A stretch of 64,000 bases of DNA, from contig CAVVEG010000007.1 in assembly GCA_963747255.1 (NCBI GenBank), positions 1 to 64,000 on the forward strand. The letters are read 5' to 3'. The position numbers and the translations under genes were made by a program. Source of the DNA: CAIYRG01 sp963747255. Its GTDB lineage: Bacteria; Pseudomonadota; Alphaproteobacteria; Micropepsales; Micropepsaceae. Shown here one piece after another: positions 1-9,206 of this stretch. Every line of letters begins with the position of its first letter. Position 1 is the stretch's first letter. A model generated the notes under the pieces. That model saw only the letters and a program-made list of their open reading frames with translations. It did no database searches and was not told the origin of the DNA.

Positions 1-1
1 C

Positions 2-822
2 GATGAAACAACGGTGCCGGTGCTCGATCCCGGACGCGGGCGAACCAGAACGAGGGCTTCTTCTGGACGATGGCCCGCGATGACCGGCCCTGGGGCGGGC
101 CTGATCCGCCTTCTGTCGTTTACAGCTATGCGCCGGGGCGCGGTTCTGTGCACGCGACCACTCTGCTTGCCGATTATCATGGCATCGTGCAGTGCGATGG
201 CTACAGGGCCTACAAGAAGCTCAATCAAAACAGGATACAGCTCGCTTTCTGCTGGGCGCATCTACGCGGGCAATTCACCGATATCGCCAAGAAAGGCAAC
301 GCGCCGCTCGCAAGCGAAGCGCTCGTCCAAATCGCCGAGTTCTACAAAATCGAAGAGATGGTCCGCGGCAGAAGCGCCGATGAACGCCGCGCCGCGCGCC
401 AGGAGAAGAGCAAGCCGCAGGTCATGGCCTTCCGCGACTGGTTTGAAACGCAGCTCTCCAACGTCTCCGCCAAATCGCCCATTGCCGAGGCGATCCGCTA
501 CGGCCTGAACCACTGGGACGGGCTTGCCCGTTACCTCGATGACGGGCGCATCGAACTCGACACCAACATCGTCGAGCGATCCATGAGGCCTGTCGCCCTT
601 ACAAGAAAGAACGCTCTCTTCGCCGGCCACGACGACGGGGCTGAAAACTGGGCCTGCATTGCCTCGCTGATTGAAACCTGCAAGCTCAACGGCATCGACC
701 CGCAAGCCTACCTCGCCGATGTTCTCGTTCGCCTCGTCAATCTCTGGCCGAACAACCGTCTCGACGAGCTCTTGCCGTGGGCCTGGGCCGTGGAACGCCA
801 GACGATGCAACGCGCCGCGTAA
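2..822 (+). pseudogene. IS66-family transposase (TnpC), 3' part
   Basis: This is the C-terminal part of an IS66-type DDE transposase; the gene begins before the window. Family landmarks are the TTVPVL start of the catalytic region (positions 2-20), 'CDGYRAYKKL' and 'CWAHLRGQF' in the middle, and the 'DTNIVERSMRPVAL' and 'NALFAGHDDGAENWA' segments near the end. The first ~50 bases are read in a different frame from position 55 onward, so there is a frameshift near position 53. The gene stops at 822 and the presumed IS end lies about 70 bases further on. It belongs to a mobile-element scar and has no link to the prsT gene downstream. Family identity is clear; activity is unlikely unless the frameshift is an artefact. 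Confidence 0.85.
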
Positions 823-870
823 ATCGCCCCCAATCAATCGCGCCCGCCGAAATCAAGCCGGCCCGTAAAG

Positions 871-890
871 GGCCTCGGAGCATCGCTTAC
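871..890 (+). repeat. Probable right terminal end of the IS66 element
   Basis: The stretch ends in CGCTTAC at 890. IS66-type terminal inverted repeats typically start GTAAGCG, which is the reverse complement. It sits 68 bases after the transposase stop, a normal distance. The left end is outside the window, so the inverted-repeat pairing cannot be checked here. Confidence 0.55.
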
Positions 891-898
891 GGCGAAGC

Positions 899-1195
899 CG
901 GCACGCAGCGGTTTTGCGGAGGGCGACGGCTTAGGGCGCCCGCGACGGCGTCGGCTGCCGCCCGATCCGGGTGAGCGGCGGGCCTCCGCGTCGCTCCCAA
1001 CGTGCTCGACCGCTCCTTTTCCGCCGCCGCCCCCGATCGCCGATGGATTGCTAACTTTACGTATCTCTGGATTCTGGACGGCTGGCTCTACGTCGCCGCC
1101 GTTATCGACCTGTTCTCCCGGCGCGTTATGGGCTGGTCGATGAGCGCAAGGATGACCGCCGAATTGGTCACCGATGAGCTCATCATGGCGTCCCA
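899..1195 (+). pseudogene. IS3-family transposase OrfB fragment (rve integrase core)
   Basis: Fragment of the IS3-type OrfB (DDE, rve fold). The basic linker 'RPRRRRLPPDPGERRAS' (about 925-990) is in one frame and continues as 'APNVLDRSFSAAAPDRRWIA' and 'LYVAAVIDLFSRRVMGWSM' in another, so there is a frameshift near 990-998. The similarity stops abruptly at about 1195, after the 'ELVTDELIMA' segment, losing the C-terminal half including the last catalytic acidic residue. It starts almost exactly where the IS66 end stops and ends about 10 bases from the prsT stop codon. This suggests nested insertions followed by deletion. It is non-functional. Confidence 0.8.
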
Positions 1196-1207
1196 AGTGA
1201 CGTGCGA

Positions 1208-4053
1208 CCTTTACCAGCGTGCCATCAATTGCTGGGCGCTCTGCGCATCAGTGAATTTTGAAGTTTTCGCCAAAACCGATTTGAGCAACGTCTTCGCTTC
1301 GGCTCGTTTTCCCGCCGCGTCAAGAGCCAGGGCAAAATGGTAACCGATTTCGGGATTATTCGAATTCAAATCATGGGCGCGCTTAGCAATGGGAGCGCGC
1401 CTTGAGTGTCTTGGCGCTGGTATTTTATCCATCCCAGCGTGTCGATAATATCCGGTGAGCGCGGAGCGATTTTCGCTGCGAGGGAAGCGAGGGACAGCGC
1501 CGCGCAAAGAATCCTCCTTTTGGAGAAGTCCAGCTAAGGCCATCCAGCGCAGCTGGATCCTCCGGTCGTTCTGTTACGAGTTCTTGATATTCGCGCCGGG
1601 CGCCGGTTCGTATCTCCCGCCTCTGACAGTAAGGCCGCATATTGCTGCCGAACGGCAAAATCTTTAGGATTCTTGGCGAGCCATCCGGAAAGCACAGCCA
1701 CCGCCCGGTTCGTACGTCCCAGTGCTTTCTCATTATGCGCCAAAGCAATTGCCAAGACGGGTTCCGGTCTTGCCGCATACGCTTTTTCCAGCAGCGCGTT
1801 CGCATCGCTGGTTCGCTTCAATCCCACAAGGGTGTTTGCCACCAGAAGATCGCCAGTCGGCCCGGGATAAGCGGAACTGTATTCGCGCGCAATCGCGAGT
1901 GCAGAATCATTTTTCCCGCGGCAATCTCATATGCGGTCAAGATCGAGCGAAATTGAGCGGTTCTGTGGAGCCAACTCGATGGCTTTCTTTATCGCGTTTT
2001 CGGCGCCTGTCATGTCCTTGGCTTCATATAGCGCATTCGCGAGCAGGGCCTGAGCCATGGGCAACTGTGGATTGGCGGTTACCAACGCGCGAAGGGTCGC
2101 AATTGCGCCCTTTTTGTCCCCCATTGCCAATTGATCTTGCCCTGAGCCGCCAACCCATCTGCATTGGCCGGCAACTGCTTCAGCAATTCATTTATTGTCG
2201 TTTGCGCTTCGCCATAGCGTGCGTGTGAAAACTGATAATTCGCAAGCGCCAATCGAGGCATCGGGTCCTTGGGTGCGACACTTATAGCCTTGTTGAGCAG
2301 GTTCACCAGATCGGAGTCGCGCGCCGTCGTTAAGCGCGATTTGCGCCAATCCAATGTAAGCCGCGACATCCGCCGGATCCTGAGCCAGACTTGCTGAAGA
2401 TCTTTATTCGCTTCCTCGGGCATTCCGCGAGCCAAAAACACATTGGAGCGAATGAAACGCGCCGGCAGGAATTTTGGATCATTAGCTAGAGACTGTCCAA
2501 GTGCTGTCGATGCGGCTGCAAGTTGATCTTGCGCGCCGAGGATCAGACCGCGATAAAAAAACGGTAGCGGACTTTTGGTTGTGCTTTGGCAAACCGATCC
2601 ACCGTGGCAAGAGCATCGTCCAGCTTGCCTTCGCGCATCAGCGCTAGACTAAGTTGCCCCGCAATCTCGGGATTTCCGGGATCGTGGGTTGCAAGTTGCT
2701 GAAGAGTTTGCACCCCCTCCTCGGGATTTCCGCTTGCGATCTCCGAAAAAGCCAATTGCGTTCTCAGCAGCTCATTAGAGGCGAACCCGGAAGAGGCAGT
2801 CGCTTTCCTCAGAGCTGCGGTCGCATCGACATAACGGCGAAGCTGCAGATAGGCTTGGGCAAACATCGCCTGGACCTGGGGAGTATCAGAATTCTTGAGT
2901 GGTTCTAACGTATCCGAGCGCCGCTTCGGGCCGTTTCTCACGCAGCTGAATTGACGAAAGCTGCACGCGTGCCTGTTGAATTTCAGGGTTGCGAGAGATG
3001 AGCGCAGCAAGAACCCGGCACCGCTTTCTGGATTTCCGCTAGCGATGGCGATTTGGGCTACTTCCATCGCAATATTGGGTTGATACTGGACAAAACCAGG
3101 CGGCAATTTCTGAGCCTGAGCCCAAGCTTCCTTGTAGTTCTTGTCCCGCGCCGCGATCACTGCACGATAATAGAAACCCACCAATGACCCCGGTGCCTGT
3201 TTTAAAATCGCTTCAACGTCTTTTTTTGCCCCTGCTTCATCGTTCAGACTGAACAAAACTTCGATCCGGGCGGTTCTGGCAGCAATACTTGTTTTATTAC
3301 GTTTCAAAAATTCATCGATAGCGGCGAGCGCTTTTTGGCTTTCACCCCTCTGTCGCATGAGCGACACCGACATGGCAAAAGCATCTTCGTCGTTGGGATC
3401 GTCCTTCAGCGCTTCGTCGATGAGCTGCCGGGCAAGGATAGGGTCGTTTTGAAGGCCAGCAAATTTTGCACGCACCAATAGCGTCGGTACATCACGCCGG
3501 AGATGGAGAGAACGATCCAGTTCTGCATTACCGGCGGCATATTGGCCGAGAACGCCCAGTGCGATCCCACGCGACTTCAGTCGTTTCCGCAGCCAACACG
3601 CCCTGGGCATCAGGAGCAGGTGCGGGAAATTCCGCCAACAACTCCTTTGTCTCACTGCGTAGAAGCATCGCCTTCAGAATTCCGGGCACCACAAGTTCAT
3701 CTGGTGCCTCGTCCCGTCTTGCCTGGCGCAATTCACGTTCGGCCGCGACCGTAGCGCCCTGCTGTAACAAAACCAATCCAAGTCTTGCTCGAGGTTCGCC
3801 TGCGCCAGGAGCCAGCTGAACAGCGTTTTTGAGCTCGATGAGCGCGAGGTTCAGGTTGCCCGTCTTCAGCGCGCTGTCCGCGTCGCGCAAGAATTGCTGC
3901 ACTTTCGTGTCCAGTGCTGAGGGAATGGCGCCGGCACGTTGTGGTTTGTGCGCCAGCCGGCGCAGAATGCGCGGGAGGAACCGAAGCAATTATCAGCGCA
4001 AGCAAGGCTGCTGATATCAGCAGCCGCGCCTTTCCAATACTCCCGCAAACCAC
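1208..4053 (-). pseudogene. prsT: PEP-CTERM system TPR-repeat lipoprotein PrsT, copy 1 (frameshifted)
   Basis: PrsT is a large tetratricopeptide-repeat protein encoded beside exosortase/PEP-CTERM loci; its exact biochemical role is not established. The start at 4053 gives a hydrophobic signal segment ('LLISAALLALIIASVPPAHS'). The family N-terminal repeat follows ('DADSALKTGNLNLALIELKN', 'AERELRQARRDEAPDELV'), then a long TPR array and a C-terminal '..QQLMARW' end with stop at 1208. The reading frame changes at roughly seven places (for example near 3940, 3560, 2900, 2560, 2100-2130 and 1500-1800), yet the protein is recognisable throughout. A paralogue lies at 27507-30375. Its 3' end abuts an IS3 scar. 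It could be a decaying duplicate or an intact gene damaged by indel errors. Confidence 0.85.
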
Positions 4054-4398
4054 TTAATCTCTCTCCCTGGGATCCCACTCAGTCGCTTCTCGTCCCTCGA
4101 ACAACACTATACAAATGCGACCTGCCGTCCGCGAAGAAATTTTTGCCTCCTTGGAAATTTCCGCGGCTGAAGGTAAATACCGGCAGCCGGTCGCTCGCTC
4201 AGCACCAGCGAGACACGGTGGGACTAAGACGAGATAACGTACGTGCGCCTGAACAGGATCACATCATATGCGTTTGGACGGCGGTCAAAGCGGCCAAATG
4301 ATGATCTGTGCCGGTTGGAGACAACTGCTTTCACGACACTCGGTCGCCGCCGCGGCCATTGGCTTGACCTGCCGCTTCAAAAGCCCATACCGGGCGTC
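4054..4398. other. Intergenic stretch between prsT copy 1 and the N-acyl amino acid synthase
   Basis: About 345 bases between two minus-strand genes. It presumably contains the prsT promoter. I see no convincing ORF, terminator hairpin or repeat, and no match to the palindrome found upstream of the PEP-CTERM genes. Confidence 0.5.
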
Positions 4399-5279
4399 TC
4401 AGGCGTAAGCCAGCGCTGCGGCGTCGGCGCTTCGCCTGGCTTGAAAAGTGGATGCGAGTTCTTCGTTGATACGGCCACAACTCGCCATCGCGCGTCATCA
4501 CTTCCCACACTTCGCGCCGTTCCACCCACGTCCTTGCCAGCAGCTCATCGATGCCTGAATAGCAGGGCTGCCGCAGTCCATGATAAATGACAGGGGGCCC
4601 AAGCGGAATGAAATGAATTCCGAGACGCGCCAGCATTCGCAGCAGACGCGGCTCCACGACAGCGCAAACGTGAGTCACCCCCGCGTTCGCGGACATCGCA
4701 ACCATGGCCTGCATGAGACCGATCGAAGTTTCGGGAATACGACGCCTCGCGTCCTCCCATTCGGTAAATGCGCCCATCGTCGTGGTATCACCTGAGCGCC
4801 GGCGCATTTTTTTTGAAATCGCTAAACGCGATATTTCCGCTGTGCGTTGCCCAAGGCAGCACGGTATTATTTGTCGTTACGATGTCGTCGTGGCATACGT
4901 CCCGAATGGGCAGTCCCGTCCCTTCCATGCCGGGACCGGACATTGGCAAAATCAGGCGAACGGTTCCGATGACGTCCTGAGAGGGGCGGTGCAACAGGAG
5001 AGAATGGAAGGCCCACGCATCATGAAATCGGTTTCCATCCCATCTGGATTTTCCGCAGGGTTCTCAAACGCGTTTTCGACGCAGTAGACTTCATAACGCA
5101 GCCGAAAGACGGATCTCAGTTGATCTGTCGTTTCCGCCGGAATGATTTTGAAATAGCTCTCGTATAGTTCCAGGAGCCGCTTCTGTTGCGCGCCGCTCGC
5201 ATATGCGTTGGCCGCAGCATTCAATGTTTCCAGGCGGGATTCTGCGACAGAGGAACTCGTTGCGGGTCAAGATCGGCAT
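4399..5279 (-). pseudogene. PEP-CTERM/exosortase-associated N-acyl amino acid synthase-like acyltransferase, copy 1
   Basis: Member of the exosortase-associated acyltransferase family (TIGR03694 type), related to LuxI and FeeM enzymes. Relatives make long-chain N-acyl amino acids from acyl-ACP and an amino acid. Visible signatures are 'FRLRYEVYCVENAFENP' near the N-terminus, 'VIGTVRLILPM' and 'GTGLPIRDVCH' in the middle, and 'LLRMLARLGIHFIPLGPP' towards the C-terminus. It is split over at least four frames (changes near 5230, 4990, 4800 and 4430). The end is set at the TGA at 4399, where the frame giving 'ADAAALAYA' matches the end of copy 2 at 17907-18787. The start is uncertain: ATG 5279 needs one early frameshift, and the in-frame alternative is TTG 5224. 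It is divergent from the PEP-CTERM gene at 5752. Confidence 0.8.
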
Positions 5280-5480
5280 CGTTCAAACCTTCACAAGGGC
5301 CGAATTCGTATGACTGCCGACACCATAGCCGTGCACGTTTAAGTTTTATTTGATAGTCACTGAAAATGCTGCGGAAACTGCCCGGACAGTTGGCAGTCGG
5401 CGCAAGCAGAATTCCGCGGCCTTAAAGCCGCGCTTCGCGCGGATTGCCGAGAGCCAAAGCCCCTGTCGGGATTTGTTACC

Positions 5481-5498
5481 TGTCAAAATTGTTTACAC
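5481..5498. promoter_or_regulatory. Putative PrsR enhancer palindrome, site 1 (TGTCA-N7-TTACAC)
   Basis: The 18-mer TGTCAAAATTGTTTACAC is an imperfect palindrome of form TGTNA-N7-WTACA. The same form occurs at 5597, 33859, 43695 and 43739. It lies about 200 bases upstream of the sigma54 element at 5688, a normal position for an enhancer-binding protein. Assignment to PrsR is inference. Confidence 0.55.
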
Positions 5499-5596
5499 AT
5501 GTGCCATCGCCGGATCTGAATTCGACGGAACATCAGGAAATCTATGCGTTTTTCGCTCAGAACCTGGTCACCGCGGGCTGAAGGCACGGCGTGGCC

Positions 5597-5614
5597 TGTA
5601 AAATTCGAATACAC
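5597..5614. promoter_or_regulatory. Putative PrsR enhancer palindrome, site 2 (TGTAA-N7-ATACAC)
   Basis: The 18-mer TGTAAAATTCGAATACAC has the same half-sites and the same 7-base spacer as site 1, and lies exactly 116 bases (about 11 helical turns) downstream of it. It is about 85 bases upstream of the -24 element at 5690, a typical enhancer distance. Confidence 0.6.
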
Positions 5615-5687
5615 TTGCATGTTTCTGACGCCACGGACAAAAATGCTAAGTCACTGATTTTATCAAATAATTTTTTTAACAAAGGGG

Positions 5688-5705
5688 TTGGCATCGGTCT
5701 TGCTT
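5688..5705 (+). promoter_or_regulatory. Sigma54 (-24/-12) promoter of PEP-CTERM gene 1
   Basis: TTGGCATCGGTCTTGCTT matches the sigma54 pattern TGGCAC-N5-TTGC, with the invariant GG (5690-5691) and GC (5702-5703) separated by exactly 10 bases. Transcription is expected to start near 5714, about 30-40 bases before the start codon. Sigma54 promoters need an activator; PrsR, encoded at 30372-31755, has the GAFTGA motif for this. Confidence 0.8.
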
Positions 5706-5751
5706 CTACTTTGGACAGTAGGACAGTTTTGAAAATTGGAGCATGACGCAT

Positions 5752-6714
5752 ATGGGCCTTAAGAATTTGAAGACGACGCTGGTCGCAGTAAGCAGCATAG
5801 CCGCGCTTTCTTTGGCGCTGGGGGTTAACCCCGCTTTGGCCATCGAGCCTCCATTCACCATCAATCCGAATGTGACTGGAAGCGCCACGCTTGGGGGTCA
5901 GCGGATATCCCACAACTCCTCCAGTAGTCGCCAACCAGATGAACGGCCTCTCTAATGCCCTGATCCAGCAAACTGGGCCCAGTACGCAAGTGGAAACGGG
6001 CACGTTAGAGCTTGAAAATTACTCGAACGGTGGCATCCCTCTATTCTACACCAAAACAGGTCTGGTTGCAGAAGACAACGGCGGAGTACAACTCGCCCCA
6101 AATACATACGGTGCATACTTCACATATAATGTAACCGCGACAGGCATCACAGGTTTTGGCCCAAACCAGAGCGGCACCATTACGAGCGGCACTTTTGCTT
6201 TTTATGGCGACGTCGGCCAGAACGACATATTCAACCGGCCAGTACGAGTTCCACTGGCGGCACCGCACCGACAGTGACCGATACCAATTCGAATGATGTC
6301 GTCATCGCGGTAGGCACTGCGTTGGGTGGAACCGTTGGCACGAACGGAAGCGGTACCCCGAACTTCACAGCTTACGCGAGCTTTATCCTGTGTGATGGCA
6401 CGGCAGGCCAAGGTGTATTGGGTTCCATCGTGGTAACCGGTGGAGCTGCTAGTACCTGTGGCACTTTCGACGCCACAAAATACTTTGTGGAGCCCGTGCC
6501 GTTTTATTCACTTGACGTCAATTCCGCGATCGTGGCGGGCACTCTTACTGTTGATGCTGCCCCCCCGGGTCCTTACATGCCAAACGGGACCCTCAATGGG
6601 CTTGGCGCCGAAATCGCATTTATCCAAACTCCTGAACCGGCATCGCTGGCGATGTTTGGCTTCGGCCTGATCGGTTTGGGGTGGTTCGCGCGGCGCCGTC
6701 ACAAGAGGGCTTAA
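5752..6714 (+). pseudogene. PEP-CTERM sorting-domain protein 1 (frameshifted)
   Basis: Exported surface protein meant for exosortase processing. The N-terminus is a signal peptide ('TTLVAVSSIAALSLALGV', cleavage likely after 'NPALA'). The body is rich in Gly, Thr, Asn and Ser. The C-terminus has the full tripartite sorting signal: 'TPEPASLAMFGFGL', a hydrophobic helix, then 'ARRRHKRA'. The frame changes near 5895 and 6250. ATG 5752 is chosen because GGAG at 5738-5741 lies 10 bases upstream; ATG 5743 in the same frame is the alternative. Expression is probably controlled by the sigma54 promoter at 5688 and the palindromes at 5481 and 5597. A strong terminator follows. The function of the body is unknown. 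Confidence 0.85.
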
Positions 6715-6737
6715 CCGGCGCACTCGATTCGAAATGA

Positions 6738-6775
6738 AAGTAAGCTCGCTGCCTGGCGGCGGGCTTACTTTTTTT
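6738..6775 (+). terminator. Rho-independent terminator after PEP-CTERM gene 1
   Basis: A 12-bp stem (6738-6749 with 6759-6770, one mismatch) and a 9-base loop are followed by a T-run to 6775. It starts 24 bases after the stop codon at 6714 and faces the convergent methyltransferase gene. Confidence 0.85.
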
Positions 6776-6840
6776 GAGAATGGATCGCGATCGAAGGTCA
6801 GGCTGACAACCAGCTTGGCAACGACTATGCCGTCACGTCT

Positions 6841-7665
6841 TCAAAGGCCTGTTTGTTTCACCGGTCGCCGTGACGCCGTCACGACGGTTGTTGCAAAAAT
6901 ACCCCCCAATGAGCGGAATGTGTGCGCTTTGATTTCGAACTTTGCCTGCGCGCCCTCGGGAAACAAAGAGATGATTTCATCGGCCGTATAAGCACGGAGA
7001 ACGCTGGCAACGCCATCAAACGTCATCATCAGGGGAATGATGGGGATTATGCACGAGAAGACCAGTCGCCGGGCCGTAAAGTGCGGGGCTGCGAACGGCA
7101 TGACGAACATGTACACCGGGAGGAGCATTGCCATCATGAAAGCTGGCAGCACAGCACGACGGACACCTTCGGCGACCAGGATGCCGTCTGAATCCGAACA
7201 AGCGCTTGCCAGCATCTGACGTGCTTGCTCCGGGGTCAGATGATGAAAAATGCTGAACATCGAGCGCAGCCTTATCGTGCTTACCTCCGGCGCGCAGGCA
7301 TCAATGGGGTCGGCCACATACCCAACCTTGGTGATCCCGTGTCTGGACTGAATGGTTTCCCAGGTTGGTAAGTTCGCCTTCGGGAAAAGATCCGAGAGGA
7401 TGAACTTTGGAATCGGCAGGCCCGACGCATCGGCGCGACGTATCAGCCAATCCACGTGACCGCCTCCGCCAGAGCCCATGTCGAGCACGAAGCCCTTTGG
7501 CCCGTCAGACGCCCAACGGGACAGAATTTGCTCGACCCCTCGGTAGGGCTGCGCCATCCGGTACAGTAGGAAGTTGAGATACTCCAGCATGGACTGGCGA
7601 ACCCAGCCCCCGATCCAGGGCAGATCAAGAAACTCAAACAGTTGAAGACGTTTTCGCAGGAGCAT
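6841..7665 (-). CDS. Class I SAM-dependent methyltransferase
   Basis: Predicted S-adenosylmethionine-dependent methyltransferase. SAM-binding motif I is 'VLDMGSGGGGHVDWLI'. An acidic 'FILSDLFPKA' segment follows as in motif II, and 'SMFSIFHHLTPEQARQML' resembles the post-motif region. The second half contains two hydrophobic stretches ('AFMMAMLLPVYMFVMPF' and 'LVFSCIIPIIPLMMTF'), so it may sit on the membrane or bind a lipid substrate. ATG 7665 is preferred; an in-frame TTG at 7710 is also possible. It is intact, about 274 residues, and divergent from the P450 gene. The neighbouring N-acyl amino acid synthase makes an acyl-amino acid a reasonable substrate guess, but nothing in the sequence proves it. 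Confidence 0.8.
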   Translation of the reverse strand: MLLRKRLQLFEFLDLPWIGGWVRQSMLEYLNFLLYRMAQPYRGVEQILSRWASDGPKGFVLDMGSGGGGHVDWLIRRADASGLPIPKFILSDLFPKANLPTWETIQSRHGITKVGYVADPIDACAPEVSTIRLRSMFSIFHHLTPEQARQMLASACSDSDGILVAEGVRRAVLPAFMMAMLLPVYMFVMPFAAPHFTARRLVFSCIIPIIPLMMTFDGVASVLRAYTADEIISLFPEGAQAKFEIKAHTFRSLGGIFATTVVTASRRPVKQTGL

Positions 7666-7748
7666 GGTCGGACCGCTGTGACAAGTAAGCGCAAACCCGA
7701 TATTAACCAACCTTGGTGAAAATAGAGTTTAGACTTCGAGACAGACTG

Positions 7749-9198
7749 ATGCAGGCAAATTTGCGAGGCAATCGCGCCATGCAAAATGGAACAACAGCAG
7801 GGCGGCTCGACGGGGCCATTCCCGTGAATGACACACTTGCCACAGACCAATCGCAGCAGCATGGCGATTTTACCGGCAAACCCGCATCGACGCCAAAGCC
7901 AATTCCGCGCTTGCGAGTGATTCCGCGTGGGATCTCGCTGCACTATCTGGTCAGTCGCGCGCTCCGGGCGTTCGATCTTCACGGCGACGTATTCCAATTG
8001 GTTTTGCCCGTACCGCAAAAAATTTTCTGTCTCCGGCGGCCCGACCACATCAAGAGCGTCACATCGCTCAAACAGTGCGGAACAAGCAAACCACCCAATA
8101 TAGTTCCGAAGGCCGACTATTTTATGGGGGATGGTGTCTACAATGATCTCGGGGGAGCTACGTGGTTCGGAAAAACGTCGTGCTTTGGCGCCCGCCTTCA
8201 CCGAAGCGATGGCTCTGCGGGGCAGCCAATCACTTCCGCGAAGCTTTGAAAATTTGGCATCGCGATGGACCAGGAGCGGGATAGGACCGATCGATGTGTA
8301 TGCCGAGATCCAACGACTGGTTCTGGATTTTGCTGCATCGGCGTTGTTCTCGGAAGACCTGAGCGCGGCTCAACTCGATTGGATCGTGCCCGCCACAAAC
8401 TTTGCCGAAAAGATGTTTGTGACACTGACACCCCTTTGGCTGCCTACGCCCGCAAATCTGAAATTCCGCCGCGTTGCGCGTTCCTACGGCGACCTGATGG
8501 ACGAAATCCTACGGCACCACCGCGGTGCAAATTTCAACCAGGATATCGTCCGGACGCTCATGGACAAGGCGAATCCCGCGACCAATCAACCATACTCCGG
8601 CAGTGAAATCAGGGCCGAAATGTTGTCGGCCTATCTGGGAACTCCGGCAATGGCGTTGACCATTCTGTGGGGCGTTTTTGTTCTTTTCACCAGACCCGAC
8701 ATTTTGAACCAGCTGCGGGAGGAACTGAAAAACGTCATTGGAAGCCGGACGCCGTGCGCTGAGGATCTCTCGACCCTGCCTTACCTGGAAATGTTCGTCA
8801 AAGAGGTGTTACGGCTTTTCCCGTCATTTTGGGGCTCCCTCCGTTATGCGAAAGAATCGGTTCAATTCGATGGCTATCGATTCCCGCCGAAATCGGTTTT
8901 CGCAATGATTCGTGTTGCTGCTCAACGCCTTCCAGATCACTGGGAAAATCCGAATGAGTTTATTCCGGAGAGGCATGCAAAGCGCAATGAATGCCCGCAC
9001 GCGCTCCTGCCTTTCGGGCTCGGCCCACGCATGTGTCTGGGCCGGTCATTAGCAATAACGGTGTGTCCTCTTGCGATCGCCCTGATTGCACAGGCCTTTG
9101 ACCTTCAGTTCAGGTCGCACAGCGTTCAGTTCAAGTATGGATTCGGGATGTATCCGGCGACCCCCATGTTGGCGACGGTGATCCCCGCTCAGATTTGA
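7749..9198 (+). pseudogene. Cytochrome P450 (one frameshift)
   Basis: Heme-thiolate monooxygenase. Visible landmarks are an I-helix-like 'AEMLSAYLGTPAMALTILWG' (weak for the usual acid-alcohol pair), the K-helix 'EVLR', the 'NEFIPERH' meander and the cysteine loop 'LPFGLGPRMCLGRSLAI'. The N-terminal ~135 residues are in one frame and the rest in another, with the change near 8150. The total of about 480 residues is normal for the family. ATG 7749 is tentative; ATG 7779 and GTG 7713 are alternatives. It is transcribed away from the methyltransferase and towards the ThiF-nitroreductase gene. It could oxidise the acyl chain or head group of an N-acyl amino acid; the substrate is unknown. Confidence 0.85.
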
Positions 9199-9206
9199 GG
9201 CCATCC

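Noticed and set aside
5400..5416. Possible minus-strand sigma54 promoter for acyltransferase copy 1
   Set aside because: The -12 half (CTTGC) is good but the -24 half reads GGAAT rather than GGCAC; too weak to list as a promoter.
7443..8201. A 252-codon minus-strand ORF across the methyltransferase/P450 junction
   Set aside because: It overlaps both genes out of frame, one with SAM motif I and the other with the P450 N-terminal region, and resembles nothing.
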